Source: Bryobacterales bacterium | GTDB lineage: Bacteria > Acidobacteriota > Terriglobia > Bryobacterales > Bryobacteraceae | Assembly: GCA_003166865.1 (NCBI GenBank) | Contig: PMUP01000068.1 | Location: 62,001-126,000 of the forward strand | Reading direction: 5' to 3' | DNA: 64,000 bases | In this document: one piece after another, positions 55,606 through 64,000 of the stretch | Layout: each line of letters begins with the position of its first letter | How positions within the stretch are numbered: position 1 is the stretch's first letter | Notes under the pieces: generated by a model | Databases searched by the model: none | What the model saw: only the letters and a program-made list of their open reading frames with translations | Told to the model about the DNA's origin: nothing | Made by a program: the position numbers and the translations under genes

Positions 55606-56334
55606 ATGGAAGGAACACTACTCGCCCATTGCGGCACTGCCAAGATCGGCCGCGAGGAACTCGCACTCGTGCCGGCGCCCTCGGGAACCGCGACCCACAA
55701 AGTCATTCCCCACCATGAGGTCATTAGCGCCCTCGTGGACACGCTCTCGCTCCGGCATATCGCGCCGGTCCGCGAAGAATATGCCGTCTCAAAGGACGGC
55801 ATGAAGATGTTCGGCATCATGGAGCTCGAAACCACGTTCCAAGGCTGCCGCTTTGCCCTCGGTATCAGAAACGCCCATGACAAATCCATGCGGCTCGCGA
55901 TGACCGTCGGCTATCGCGTCCTCGTGTGCGACAACATGGCATTCTCCGGTGACTTCACGCCGGTGCTCGCCAAGCACTCCAAGAATTTCAACCTGATCCA
56001 CTCGCTCGACATCGGCGTTTCGGAAATGCAACGGAACTTCGATCCGATGACGAAGCAGGTTGCGCGATGGCGCGAGTCGCAGCTCACGGACGTATCGGCG
56101 AAGCTCATCATCTACCAAGCCTTTATCGAGGGGGATATCGACCTTCCGAAGCATTTGGCCGGTCCTGTCCATAACCTCTACTTCAATCCGGAGCACGAAG
56201 AGTTCGCCCCAAGAACGATGTGGAGCCTCTCGAACGCCTTCACCTCGGCATTGAAACAACTCGATCCGGTGCCACAATTTCGCGCTACCGCAAAGCTCGG
56301 GCCGTTCTTGGAGACACGAGCCCTGCTCGCGTAG
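55606..56334 (+). CDS. DUF932 (phage/plasmid-like) protein
   Basis: 242 residues with AAAGGAGAT upstream. Segments HKVIPHHEVISALVDTLSLR, GIRNAHDKSMRLAMTVGYRV, LVCDNMAFSGDF and AKLIIYQAFIEGDIDLPKHL match DUF932 proteins of phages and plasmids. The function is unknown; a role in element maintenance or DNA metabolism is usual speculation. A clear hairpin terminator follows. Confidence 0.82.
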   Translation: MEGTLLAHCGTAKIGREELALVPAPSGTATHKVIPHHEVISALVDTLSLRHIAPVREEYAVSKDGMKMFGIMELETTFQGCRFALGIRNAHDKSMRLAMTVGYRVLVCDNMAFSGDFTPVLAKHSKNFNLIHSLDIGVSEMQRNFDPMTKQVARWRESQLTDVSAKLIIYQAFIEGDIDLPKHLAGPVHNLYFNPEHEEFAPRTMWSLSNAFTSALKQLDPVPQFRATAKLGPFLETRALLA

Positions 56335-56374
56335 GAGAGCGGCTCTGTTCCGCCAGTAAACAGTTCAAACTAAA

Positions 56375-56396
56375 AGCCACCCTTCACCGGGTGGCT
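56375..56396 (+). terminator. Hairpin terminator after DUF932 gene
   Basis: AGCCACCC-TTCACC-GGGTGGCT (8-bp stem, 6-base loop) followed by CTCTTTGTC, 40 bases past the stop. Confidence 0.75.
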
Positions 56397-56659
56397 CTCT
56401 TTGTCTGTCACCAGCGCGTAGGCTAGCGCCTTGGGGTCCTGAACGCGGCAAAGTTGCCGCTTGCAAAAACGGTCCTAAACTAGTTTGGGAGAATGAGAGC
56501 AGTGTTTCTTGGATTACAGCTACGATTAGATGGTAAGCGCCAGAAGGCGGAAATATCGTCGGGCAGCATCGCTATATTTTTTTGCTTGCATTCTGGGAGC
56601 GCATAGGCATATTCTTGTTCAATTCGACCGCTGCTAGCTGCCGTTTAGGAGGCGCCTGA
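56397..56659. other. Intergenic region upstream of the secreted lipase-like gene
   Basis: AT-rich near 56,570-56,620 (TATATTTTTTTGCTTGC), likely holding the promoter of the next gene. No gene supported. Confidence 0.35.
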
Positions 56660-59548
56660 ATGAACGCCGGTTCTTTGTCATGTACGAGCCTCTGTATTTT
56701 TCTGGCAACGACCCTAACCATTTCAGCCCAACAATTGCCCGCGCTAGCCACACCACCGTCGGCATCCCTGAACGCCCGCGCGCGGTTGGGTAGTCGGCAA
56801 ATTCCAGAGGGTTGTCCTAACTATTTCGGCCCATTGAATTCCGTTGGCGTCCCGGTGGATGGGTCTCAGGAACTTGTAGTCCTGTCTGCACCCGCCCCTG
56901 CGGGCGGCATTACTTGGGATGTCTATTCAAGCAATCCTTCGATCGTGGCGGCTGGCAACGCGACACAGGGTTTCATTCCACAAGTGTTTACGCCTGAAGG
57001 ACAAACCTATAGTACCCCCTTCACTCTGTACGGCGTTGCCGTAGGCGAAACGACGGACATCATCCAGGAAATCTCACCCGGGAGCTCCACGACATCCACG
57101 CCAGTGACAGCTTGGGCGGTCAATCCAGGCGGGTATAGCTCTTTTCTTGATGCGAATTTTCCATCCAACTCCTGCCGATCTGAAGGAAGTGCTAGCATAT
57201 CCGCTGATCCTAACATCCTGGCGACGTGTGGAGAAAATGTCAGCGGGACGGTAAGTGATGGCGTTACCGAATTGTTGTTGCGGACAGTCGGAGGCTTGCC
57301 AGGGACGGCATGTTATTCGATAGTTTCAAACTCACCGCCCGACCAGGGATTAATCGTAACACCTGTCATCGAGACGCAAACCGCCGACGGTTTTGACTAC
57401 GGTTTTTCCTTTTATCAAGCTCCGGCAGCATACGACGATACTGCCGATAGCCGACAGGTGGAGATAGAATTCGCATTCGCCCCAAATATCGGTAATTCGA
57501 ATACCACATTTATCACGACGACACTATCCATCATTCGTACTCCGGTTGTCCTGATCCACGGATTGTGGTCTGACCCCAAAACCGCTTGGCCTAGTCTCTG
57601 GTATCGGGACTATCCTAACGCGACGACGGCCGCAAATTATCAAGCTACAAACGCTTCCAATTTTTCCGTGAATTACCCCAGCGTCCAAACATTTGTGGCG
57701 AATGGGTTACAAAGCGCCCGTGACCTCGGGTATGCCGCATCGCAGGTCGATGTCGTTGCCCACAGTATGGGAGGCATCTTGACGAGGCTCTATGCTGGCA
57801 CGACCGCGTTTCACCGTCCCGACAATTTTAACCTTGGCGATATTCGGCGGCTCGTAACCTTGGACACTCCGCATTTTGGTGCAAGCCTCGCTAATCTAAT
57901 TATTTCGCTCAACGCAAATGCCCCTTTGGCAGTGAGCAGCATTGGTTCTTTGGGGAACTTCTTCCGCTCATTGGGATTCGACGACGCACCGATTATTTAT
58001 GAGGGAGCAATCTGTGATTTAGCGGAAAATAGTCCAGCCTTAGAAGGCTTGTCGAGCGGAACTAACCTGCCCTCACAGGTAATTACAGCGACCGGCGGTC
58101 CGGCCGGCACGCCAAGGGGCGGGCTTTATTACCCCCTGTTTGAGAAGGCGCTGACAGCGCAATACTGTTTTCCCCTGTCGCTATTGACATGTTTACTAAC
58201 AACGGGATACATTTTTCCGCAGGACATTGTGAATGACTTTCGGTTTCGCCAAGCGAATGACACGATTGTGCCGGTGTCGAGCCAGCAGGGCGGCCTCGCC
58301 GGCACCAATTTTCCAAATTATATCCATACGAACGTCACCGGGGGCCAGGATGTCGCTTTTAACGCCTTCACCTTGCTGGATTCCCCTGGTAGCTCTTTCA
58401 TCGCCGGCCTGCCTGCGGTGCCTTCAAATGGGCTCGGTAATCCTCTAACAGTTCCAGGAAGGGGGACCGCCCTCGACCAGGCGGATTACAAGAGCCAATG
58501 CGTTGTTGCTAACGCGCCGCTGAACCCTCAAACTCACTCGACTAATGCTCAAGCGAAGAAAGAGGCTATGGCGGATCGCCAGCGCAACGGCGGGCCCCGC
58601 CTCACTGCGGATGCACGCGTGCAGGTGATCGCACCAACGGCTGGCCAGCAATTTGCTCCGGGGCAAACCGTCGACATCACTGTGCAATTGAGTGCTGGCT
58701 TGACGGCTATTGCGGGGTTTGTGGATGTTGCTGTTCCGGGACTCGGGCGTTTGGTAGGAACTAACTATAACGGAACCACCTACCAAGCGAGCTTCGTTAT
58801 TCCGACTACCTTCACCGGCCCAATAATTCTTACGCCCGTCATATTTGACGCCATCAACAGTCCAGTCGGAGGAGTTTCCATCAGCGTTAATGCGGTGCCG
58901 ACAAGCGCGCCTGCGAGCATCTCGATTCTGGGAGGCAACTACGTTCATTACACGTCCGTGCCGACCTTGGATGCCATTGGCGTTGAAGGTAATTATCCCG
59001 GCGGCCTTACGTTGGATCTAAGCTCTTCCGTAACAGGCACAACTTATTCCTCCAGCAACACGGCAGTCTTGACGGTCGATGCGAACGGCAACGTGCAAGC
59101 TGCGGCGTTTGGAACTGCCGTCGTAACTGTTCGGAATAATGGCCTCACGGCTTTTCTGAATTTCGTCGTCGAAAATCCGTACAGTCCCTTGCCCCCGCAA
59201 GATGTCACGAATGAACTGGCCATATCGCTCTCGGGCCTCCAACTCAACCGAACAACAGGCTTCTACGTTCAGACCGCAACATTGGAGAACTCCTTCGCCC
59301 TCCCAATCGCCGGGCCCCTCTACTTGGTCTTAGTGGGACTGCCCAATGGGGTCACCTTCACAACCGCGCCCAGCGGATTGACCCAAACTATTGCGCCAGT
59401 CGGCAGCCCATACATGAAACTTCAACTTCCAAGCGGCCTCACCATCCCGCCGGGAACAAGTATTTCGGTTCCCTTGCAATTCCTCAACCCCGGCCGGAGC
59501 AGAATTGGATACACCCCAAAGGTATTGCGGTTTTCGGGGACACCATAG
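56660..59548 (+). CDS. Large secreted lipase-like alpha/beta hydrolase with Ig-like repeats
   Basis: 962 residues, GGAGG upstream. Signal peptide (CTSLCIFLATTLTISAQ), beta-rich N-terminal region, then a hydrolase core: TPVVLIHGLWSDPKTAWPSL, nucleophile elbow VVAHSMGGILTRLYAG, VTLDTPHFGASLANL and PGGxxxPxF-like loop. C-terminal part has Ig-like/BIG2 segments (YTSVPTLDAIGVEGNYPGGL, TTYSSSNTAVLTVDANGNVQ and AAFGTAVVTVRNNG). It would be exported and act on lipids or esters outside the cell, or bind surfaces. No type III-like motif seen. Confidence 0.8.
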   Translation: MNAGSLSCTSLCIFLATTLTISAQQLPALATPPSASLNARARLGSRQIPEGCPNYFGPLNSVGVPVDGSQELVVLSAPAPAGGITWDVYSSNPSIVAAGNATQGFIPQVFTPEGQTYSTPFTLYGVAVGETTDIIQEISPGSSTTSTPVTAWAVNPGGYSSFLDANFPSNSCRSEGSASISADPNILATCGENVSGTVSDGVTELLLRTVGGLPGTACYSIVSNSPPDQGLIVTPVIETQTADGFDYGFSFYQAPAAYDDTADSRQVEIEFAFAPNIGNSNTTFITTTLSIIRTPVVLIHGLWSDPKTAWPSLWYRDYPNATTAANYQATNASNFSVNYPSVQTFVANGLQSARDLGYAASQVDVVAHSMGGILTRLYAGTTAFHRPDNFNLGDIRRLVTLDTPHFGASLANLIISLNANAPLAVSSIGSLGNFFRSLGFDDAPIIYEGAICDLAENSPALEGLSSGTNLPSQVITATGGPAGTPRGGLYYPLFEKALTAQYCFPLSLLTCLLTTGYIFPQDIVNDFRFRQANDTIVPVSSQQGGLAGTNFPNYIHTNVTGGQDVAFNAFTLLDSPGSSFIAGLPAVPSNGLGNPLTVPGRGTALDQADYKSQCVVANAPLNPQTHSTNAQAKKEAMADRQRNGGPRLTADARVQVIAPTAGQQFAPGQTVDITVQLSAGLTAIAGFVDVAVPGLGRLVGTNYNGTTYQASFVIPTTFTGPIILTPVIFDAINSPVGGVSISVNAVPTSAPASISILGGNYVHYTSVPTLDAIGVEGNYPGGLTLDLSSSVTGTTYSSSNTAVLTVDANGNVQAAAFGTAVVTVRNNGLTAFLNFVVENPYSPLPPQDVTNELAISLSGLQLNRTTGFYVQTATLENSFALPIAGPLYLVLVGLPNGVTFTTAPSGLTQTIAPVGSPYMKLQLPSGLTIPPGTSISVPLQFLNPGRSRIGYTPKVLRFSGTP

Positions 59549-59731
59549 AATGTCCGTTTAACCAAAGTGACCAACAAATATGAAAAAGCATTGGATGGAG
59601 GACGGTTCTTACATTTGTAAACTCTTGCGAGCGCATGCCCTCGCGTTTCGGTACGGCTGGCACAGTCGTACTATTGACTGTCCGCCACTCGCGCCCTTAA
59701 CGTACCAACACTGGAGGAAGGATAAGGCAGG
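59549..59731. other. Short intergenic region
   Basis: Nothing recognised beyond a GGAAGGATAAGGCAGG leader before the PEP-CTERM gene. Confidence 0.35.
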
Positions 59732-60364
59732 ATGACCCGTAGCAGGCTTAAAATATATACGATGAACCGCCATATTCTAGGAATGCTACTTCTTCTCTCC
59801 CTAGGCTCCGCCATCGCGTCGGCCGATGCGATTTTCGATGTTGACATTAATACCACACCGCTTGAAGGACAAACCGGTTATTTGGCGTTTGATTTCATCG
59901 GCGGAACGCCAGTCGAAGAAAACACCGTGACGATTTCTGACTTTTCTACAAACGCAGTGCTAGGCCTCCTGACACCCTCTGGTGATGTTTCTGGAAGTCT
60001 GTCACCGGGACCGGGAACGCTGGGTGATTTGGAGTTCTTCAATGAATTTCTTCAAGAAGTTACCTTTGGCACAACGGTTTCGTTTGTCTTGGATTTGACG
60101 ACAAACGCGACCGGGGTCACGATCCCGGACGACTTCTCATTTTACCTCCTCGATTCGACGGAAAACCCATACACAACGTCCGATCCGTCGGGAGCGGATT
60201 CGCTTGTCAACATAAATATTAGTGGGGCTGCACCAACACTAGACATCTACACGTCATCGTCGGCCGCAGTTATACCGGAACCGCGTGGCATCAGCATCAC
60301 ACTCGTGGTTCTGATGGGAGCGCTGTTACGTCTTCGGCGACGGTGCTGGAACTTCCGGTCCTAA
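59732..60364 (+). CDS. PEP-CTERM sorted exported protein (NF038129-like)
   Basis: 210 residues; signal peptide near ILGMLLLLSLGSAIASADA, beta-rich body (FDVDINTTPLEGQTGYLAFD) and a C-terminal VIPEPRGISITLVVLMGALL membrane segment followed by RLRRR, the PEP-CTERM signal recognised by exosortase. Start could also be ATG 59762. The EpsH/exosortase gene is not in this window. Another decayed PEP-CTERM gene lies near 62,521. Confidence 0.85.
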   Translation: MTRSRLKIYTMNRHILGMLLLLSLGSAIASADAIFDVDINTTPLEGQTGYLAFDFIGGTPVEENTVTISDFSTNAVLGLLTPSGDVSGSLSPGPGTLGDLEFFNEFLQEVTFGTTVSFVLDLTTNATGVTIPDDFSFYLLDSTENPYTTSDPSGADSLVNINISGAAPTLDIYTSSSAAVIPEPRGISITLVVLMGALLRLRRRCWNFRS

Positions 60365-60463
60365 GATCAAAACCGTTTGCTGTTCATTCCATCGCTGCTC
60401 AATCACGCACCTGTCCGCGACGCTGCACGATAAAGCACGTCTCTGTCTGCAACGATGTCGTTT

Positions 60464-60832
60464 TTACCCCACTGGCGCTCTATTCTGAGTCGCGATTCGT
60501 TTATGGAGCAAAGCGACCATGACAACGACGATAACGAAGTAGAGTTCGATGGGCCAGAGAGCCAGAAAAGCTAGAATGCTATCGTAGCCACTGAAAAGAC
60601 CAACGAGCTGCGAAAAACAGACAGTGATGATAAGTGAGCCGGGGGAAATAACATAGATGTAATAGAAAAACCATACCTGTTTGGAACGTAATCCAATCAG
60701 AGGAACCAGTGTAAAAGAAATCAAGATGATAGCCTCAAAGGGCTGATTGTGCCGAGCCGTGTGAATAAACAGTGTACCGAGAGGCACTAGAAAGACAACG
60801 ATCAACGACCAAGTGATATATCTGGTTCCCAT
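60464..60832 (-). CDS. Small multi-span membrane protein
   Basis: 122 residues with about four membrane helices (SLIVVFLVPLGTLFI, EAIILISFTLVPLIGL, WFFYYIYVISPGSLIITVCF, LWPIELYFVIVVVMVALL). No family recognised. Part of the right-hand flank of the element or chromosome. Confidence 0.6.
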   Translation of the reverse strand: MGTRYITWSLIVVFLVPLGTLFIHTARHNQPFEAIILISFTLVPLIGLRSKQVWFFYYIYVISPGSLIITVCFSQLVGLFSGYDSILAFLALWPIELYFVIVVVMVALLHKRIATQNRAPVG

Positions 60833-61000
60833 GAAAGAAATCTAACATTGTATTAATCGTAGGGCAAATAAGCCACAGCGTTTGTTCGTTTTTTGCGGCT
60901 GATATTTTGTGCTGTCGTCTTCCACCCTAGAGCGCGACAGAAGGCGAGCAACCAATTGCCGAATCCCTTGATTTCCGGGCCGGTCGTGTTAAGCAGTGTC

Positions 61001-61204
61001 TTATCCCTGCCTCTTCTTGACATACGGCAGGACGAACAAGTACGCGCCCGTGAGAAAGAGTAAAGCAAGTATCCCCGCTGCCGATAAGCCCAGCTTATTG
61101 TTGTACTTCCCCTGTACCACAGTAACGCCATTGATGATGACGGCCACCGTGAAGACGATGGACAGCCAGCGATGGCTCTGCCGCATCCATTTGCTCCAGT
61201 TCAT
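61001..61204 (-). CDS. Small two-span membrane protein (PepSY-like)
   Basis: Start chosen at ATG 61204 with GAGG upstream. 67 residues: MNWSKWMRQSHRWLSIVFTV then VAVIINGVTVVQG, and GILALLFLTGAYLFVLPYV. The N-terminal WxxxSHRWLS helix pattern resembles short PepSY-associated membrane proteins. Function unknown; probably chromosomal. Confidence 0.6.
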   Translation of the reverse strand: MNWSKWMRQSHRWLSIVFTVAVIINGVTVVQGKYNNKLGLSAAGILALLFLTGAYLFVLPYVKKRQG

Positions 61205-61288
61205 TTGAAGACCTCTTCGCCCGACGAATAGAGGGTTCTTGAGTTGCACCGACATCCTTTTTACCAAGGTAACTATGCAGCAGCATAT

Positions 61289-62263
61289 TTATATCGCAAT
61301 CCGCTCCACCTCATCGAGCGTGATCTCGTCGCTCGTCCGATCATAAAGTTTCGTGGTGCGCGGCGACTCGTGCGCGGCGATCGCCTGAGCGTTCTCGATC
61401 GTTCCGCCATTCTCTAGGTACGCAGTGATGCCGGTTGCGCGGAATGTGTGGCAGCAAGTAGAAGAGGGGAGCCCTGCTTCGAGCGCCCGTCGCTTCACCA
61501 TCCGAAGTACGTCCGTCCGCGTCATCGGATTGGCAGTAAGCTTCCGCCGGTTATCAACGCTCCGAAACAGAGGCGACTTCTTTTCGTCCCGGATGCCTGC
61601 GGCCGCCAGGTACTCATCGAGATACGCTTCGGCGTTGTGGTGAGCGGGGACTTCGTGGCGCTTGCCGCCCTTCTCGTGCAGCCGAACCCACCAGCGCTTT
61701 CCGTTCTGGTAATAGTCTTCGGTGTTCATGTGGACCATCGCCGAGACGCGCGCGAAGGTGAAACACATGAGCGCTATAATCGCCCGATCACGGAGGCCAA
61801 CAATTGAGTCGAGCTTGATCGAATCGAGGAGCGTCCGCGCCTGGTCGGCTTTCAATACCGGCGTCTTTCCGCGCCGCACGACATGTTTCGGACCCCGGAC
61901 GGAAGAGGCGGGGTTCGTGGGAACGATTTGGCCGGTCACCAGAAAATCGAAGAGCATCCGGATCGCCGCCAAGTGCTGCTTCACGGTCGGCGCCGCCCCT
62001 GAATGACTCTCGATGTACACGCCGATCACAACTGGATTGATTTGCTCAAGCGAATAGATACGCTTCAACTCGCACCACGCGAAGAATTGGGTGATGGCCT
62101 GCGCGTACGCGGCACGTGTGTTCCGGTTCCGGATAGTGGCGGTGAAAAACTCGATGAAGCGCCACGCGGCAGCTTCGCCCGCTCGCACAATTACCGGCGG
62201 AAGGTTCTCAAGTCCTGCGCGCGCGAGATCGCGGCGCGGGATTGGAACGTTGTCTGAACTCAT
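61289..62263 (-). CDS. Tyrosine recombinase (integrase)
   Basis: 324 residues. N-terminal SAM-like DNA-binding part (NRNTRAAYAQAITQFFAWCE, GAAPTVKQHLAAIRMLFDFL) and catalytic part with Arg in FTFARVSAM, Lys in HEKGGKRHEVP, His/Arg in CHTFRATGITAYL, His in AAHESPRTTKLYDR and Tyr in TKLYDR. All key residues present. It would integrate/excise the element; a small gene overlaps its start upstream (ATGA). The attachment site is not evident nearby. Confidence 0.9.
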   Translation of the reverse strand: MSSDNVPIPRRDLARAGLENLPPVIVRAGEAAAWRFIEFFTATIRNRNTRAAYAQAITQFFAWCELKRIYSLEQINPVVIGVYIESHSGAAPTVKQHLAAIRMLFDFLVTGQIVPTNPASSVRGPKHVVRRGKTPVLKADQARTLLDSIKLDSIVGLRDRAIIALMCFTFARVSAMVHMNTEDYYQNGKRWWVRLHEKGGKRHEVPAHHNAEAYLDEYLAAAGIRDEKKSPLFRSVDNRRKLTANPMTRTDVLRMVKRRALEAGLPSSTCCHTFRATGITAYLENGGTIENAQAIAAHESPRTTKLYDRTSDEITLDEVERIAI

Positions 62264-62442
62264 GGTCCGGGAAATGTAAAATCACGTCGGCTGGCGCGGA
62301 ATTCCTCGGGGTCGAAAAAGTCAGCGGGATCGATGTCGTCATCCGCCGCCGGTTCGTTCTTTTGCGAACCCGTTGTCGGCCGATCTCCGACCTTTGTCTT
62401 CCGTTTTTTAACCTCCTCCCCATCCCCTAATTGGTGCCTCAT
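62260..62442 (-). CDS. Small acidic protein upstream of the integrase
   Basis: Sixty residues; stop overlaps the integrase start (ATGA). AAAGGA lies about 6 bases before the ATG. The sequence is charged and disordered (RKTKVGDRPTTGSQKNEPAA then DDDIDPADFFDPEEF). Possible excisionase-like or regulatory partner by position only. Confidence 0.5.
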   Translation of the reverse strand: MRHQLGDGEEVKKRKTKVGDRPTTGSQKNEPAADDDIDPADFFDPEEFRASRRDFTFPGP

Positions 62443-62520
62443 AACGTCCTTTATGATACGTCTGGCACGGGAGGTGTCAAGGAGCCACTACACCATCTTG
62501 AGTTGATCGTCAATGCCGGG

Positions 62521-62906
62521 TTATCCACAGGGGGGCAGCTTCTTCGAGAGTTGCCGAGAGGGGCGAATCGCAGGAACACCAAGGCCGAGGACCAGAATGG
62601 CCACAACCGGACTCACGCCACCGGGCTCGGGAGTATTAATTGTCCTCCTCTGATGGCGCCCGCTGCGACATCGAAAATCAACTCCTCTTGTGGATCGAGA
62701 GGACTCATCAAACCAGTAGGGGTCCGCTCGTTGAGAAAAAGCCCGAGGCCAGGAAAGTTAAAGTTGGTAGGGCGTCCGAGCCATAAACCAGATCCGCAAC
62801 GAGCTCATTACTACCCCACGCCGAGATCCCCTCGAAGCCAGCGTTCTCAGTATAAGACCCGACCGTCGGGAAGCTACCAGATTGTAATTCTAAATGTCGT
62901 CGACCT
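62521..62906 (-). pseudogene. Decayed PEP-CTERM protein gene
   Basis: Three frames in succession give protein-like segments: SGSFPTVGSYTENAGFEGIS then LVYGSDALPTLTFLASGFF; NERTPTGLMSPLDPQEELIF then DVAAGAI; and finally TPEPGGVSPVVAILVLGLGV, the PEP-CTERM motif with its membrane helix, then a basic end (IRPSRQLSKK). At least two frameshifts separate these. It is a relic of a sorted exported protein, not the right border of the element itself. Confidence 0.6.
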
Positions 62907-63073
62907 CAATCGAGGTGGCTGTCGCTAAGAGCGTGCTCCATTCGTAGGTCACGGCAGATCGACCTAATCGCGGTTAAACTCCTTTTAACCCAGCGTGTTA
63001 GGGTGCTATACTTGTGATCTTGTATCAGTTTTTCTTCGTGCCAAAATCGTCACAACGTGAGGTTTAGTCGGCT

Positions 63074-64000
63074 GTGAAAGCACCTGTGCCCACCTCCGTG
63101 CATCCACAGAAAATCCTCAACGGCGAAGTTCACAACTGGTATAGAATCATCCTGGGTTATTCCGATCACCTCGTCAGCCAACTTCTGGACCGATTTAAGA
63201 TCCAGCCGGGTGACTGGGTGTTAGACCCATTCTGCGGTAGCGGTACCACACTCGTAGAGTGCTTGAAGCGAGGAATAAATGCAGTCGGCGTTGACGCGAA
63301 TCCTTCGAGTTGCTTCGCCGCCCGCGTCAAGGCGGATTGGACTTTGAATGGACGACGACTTCGCGAAAATGCCGCACGGCTACGCCCCCTCTACCTTAAT
63401 GAAATCCGCACCAAGAATCATCTCCAAGATCCCACATACCTGTATCTGGACTCCACAGGCTTTTTGGATCGCGGTTGGATGAGCGCCAAACCTCTTCGCA
63501 AAGCGATTGCGTTGAAGCGGAGCATCCAAGCCTTATCGGCGACCTCGCGGTACAAGAACGCCCTCACGCTCGCTCTCATCTCGGAAGTGGTCGTGGAGGC
63601 ATCAAATGTAAAGTTCGGTCCCGAACTCTACTGTGGCCCCGCGAAGGACAATCATGAGGTGTTCGCCGGTTTCCTTCAGCGCGTAGAAACTATGGCATCA
63701 GATTTATCAACCGTGGCAGAACTTCCGGGAAGTAGCGTCGAGATTATCGAGGGAGATTCCCGCGCAGTCGGCACTATCAAGTCGGTGGCTCAACATGCGC
63801 CGTATGCCGCTGTCATTTCATCCCCTCCCTACCCCGGCGAACACGACTACACCCGCAATAGCAGGCTAGAGCTCGCTTTCCTAGAGAAGGTTTCAGATAT
63901 TACGTCGCTACGCACCATCAAGAAGGCGATGATCCGTTCCCACAGCAAAGGTATCTATGTCACGGACTCTGACGGCGATTCCGTCGCCACGAATGCCCGT
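63074..64000 (+). CDS. DNA methyltransferase (N4/N6 type), 3' end cut by window
   Basis: Open from GTG 63074 to the window edge (309 codons). Motif I is VLDPFCGSGTTL (about residues 49-60), binding S-adenosylmethionine; ANPSSCFAARVKADW continues the fold. The catalytic motif IV is SSPPYPGEHDY (about 248-258), the SPPY form common in N4-cytosine enzymes and some N6-adenine ones. The large gap between I and IV suggests an inserted recognition domain, as in the alpha arrangement. It could belong to a restriction or other defence system beyond the window; no partner is visible. Confidence 0.85.
   Translation, partial: MKAPVPTSVHPQKILNGEVHNWYRIILGYSDHLVSQLLDRFKIQPGDWVLDPFCGSGTTLVECLKRGINAVGVDANPSSCFAARVKADWTLNGRRLRENAARLRPLYLNEIRTKNHLQDPTYLYLDSTGFLDRGWMSAKPLRKAIALKRSIQALSATSRYKNALTLALISEVVVEASNVKFGPELYCGPAKDNHEVFAGFLQRVETMASDLSTVAELPGSSVEIIEGDSRAVGTIKSVAQHAPYAAVISSPPYPGEHDYTRNSRLELAFLEKVSDITSLRTIKKAMIRSHSKGIYVTDSDGDSVATNAR

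Noticed and set aside
62521-62529. Perfect DnaA-box sequence TTATCCACA
   Set aside because: It is a single copy inside the decayed PEP-CTERM gene; no cluster or AT-rich origin surrounds it.
62431-62928. 165-residue plus-strand frame after the integrase region
   Set aside because: It is antisense to the recognisable PEP-CTERM relic and has no domain or start signal.

Overview
The window looks like a chromosome segment of a soil-type Acidobacteriota, probably close to the Solibacter/Bryobacter lineage. This is an inference from gene content: MacA/MacB-like ABC cassettes without permeases, a LigM-like O-demethylase, PEP-CTERM proteins, many small toxin-antitoxin pairs, and acidobacterial-style secreted proteins of unknown function. 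No 16S rRNA gene or other taxonomic marker is present.

Bases 1-24,600 read as core-like chromosome. They hold a cut class II aldolase, a rhomboid protease, an efflux adaptor with two ABC ATPases and a sigma-54 two-component pair behind a sigma-54-like promoter, and a third ATPase separated from these by two repeat-flanked insertions, one of which is a complete toxin-antitoxin module. Then follow a TonB-like protein, an SRPBCC/ArsR pair, a LigM-like tetrahydrofolate-dependent O-demethylase with two cupins, a response regulator-histidine kinase, an RNA-binding protein, secreted unknowns, a CoA-transferase (A and B subunits) and HutH.

Bases 24,645-27,770 are a decayed islet between a displaced 3' half of tRNA-Gly and an intact tRNA-Gly(CCC). 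It carries a GNAT toxin-like pair, a frameshifted soluble di-iron monooxygenase beta subunit, a Ser/Thr kinase relic and a tRNA-Leu fragment.

Bases about 28,000-62,440 form a mosaic mobile element of integrated-plasmid or mobilizable type. It has two VirD4/TraG-like ATPases (one fused to a nuclease-like and a helix-turn-helix module), a replication-relaxation family protein, a CHC2/Toprim primase, five perfectly abutting 22-bp iterons next to a large replication initiator, a DUF932 protein and a tyrosine recombinase. Its cargo is rich in conflict genes: (i) a tightly overlapping operon of alpha/beta hydrolase, caspase-like protease and STAND NTPase ending in a trypsin-like domain that has lost its catalytic triad; (ii) an unrecognised three-gene operon ending in an Abi_C-like protein; (iii) RHH/PIN, AbiEii-like and AbrB/PIN modules; and (iv) a TnpB/IS605-type 3'-end relic resembling an omega RNA scaffold. 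Some chromosome-like genes (molybdopterin-binding protein, secreted lipase, PEP-CTERM protein) are interspersed, so the element's exact right border is unclear.

The window ends inside a DNA methyltransferase gene (63,074 to the edge), preceded by a decayed PEP-CTERM gene. The most interesting candidate systems are the hydrolase-caspase-STAND/pseudotrypsin operon (32.3-38.1 kb) and the three-gene operon at 42.9-46.0 kb.
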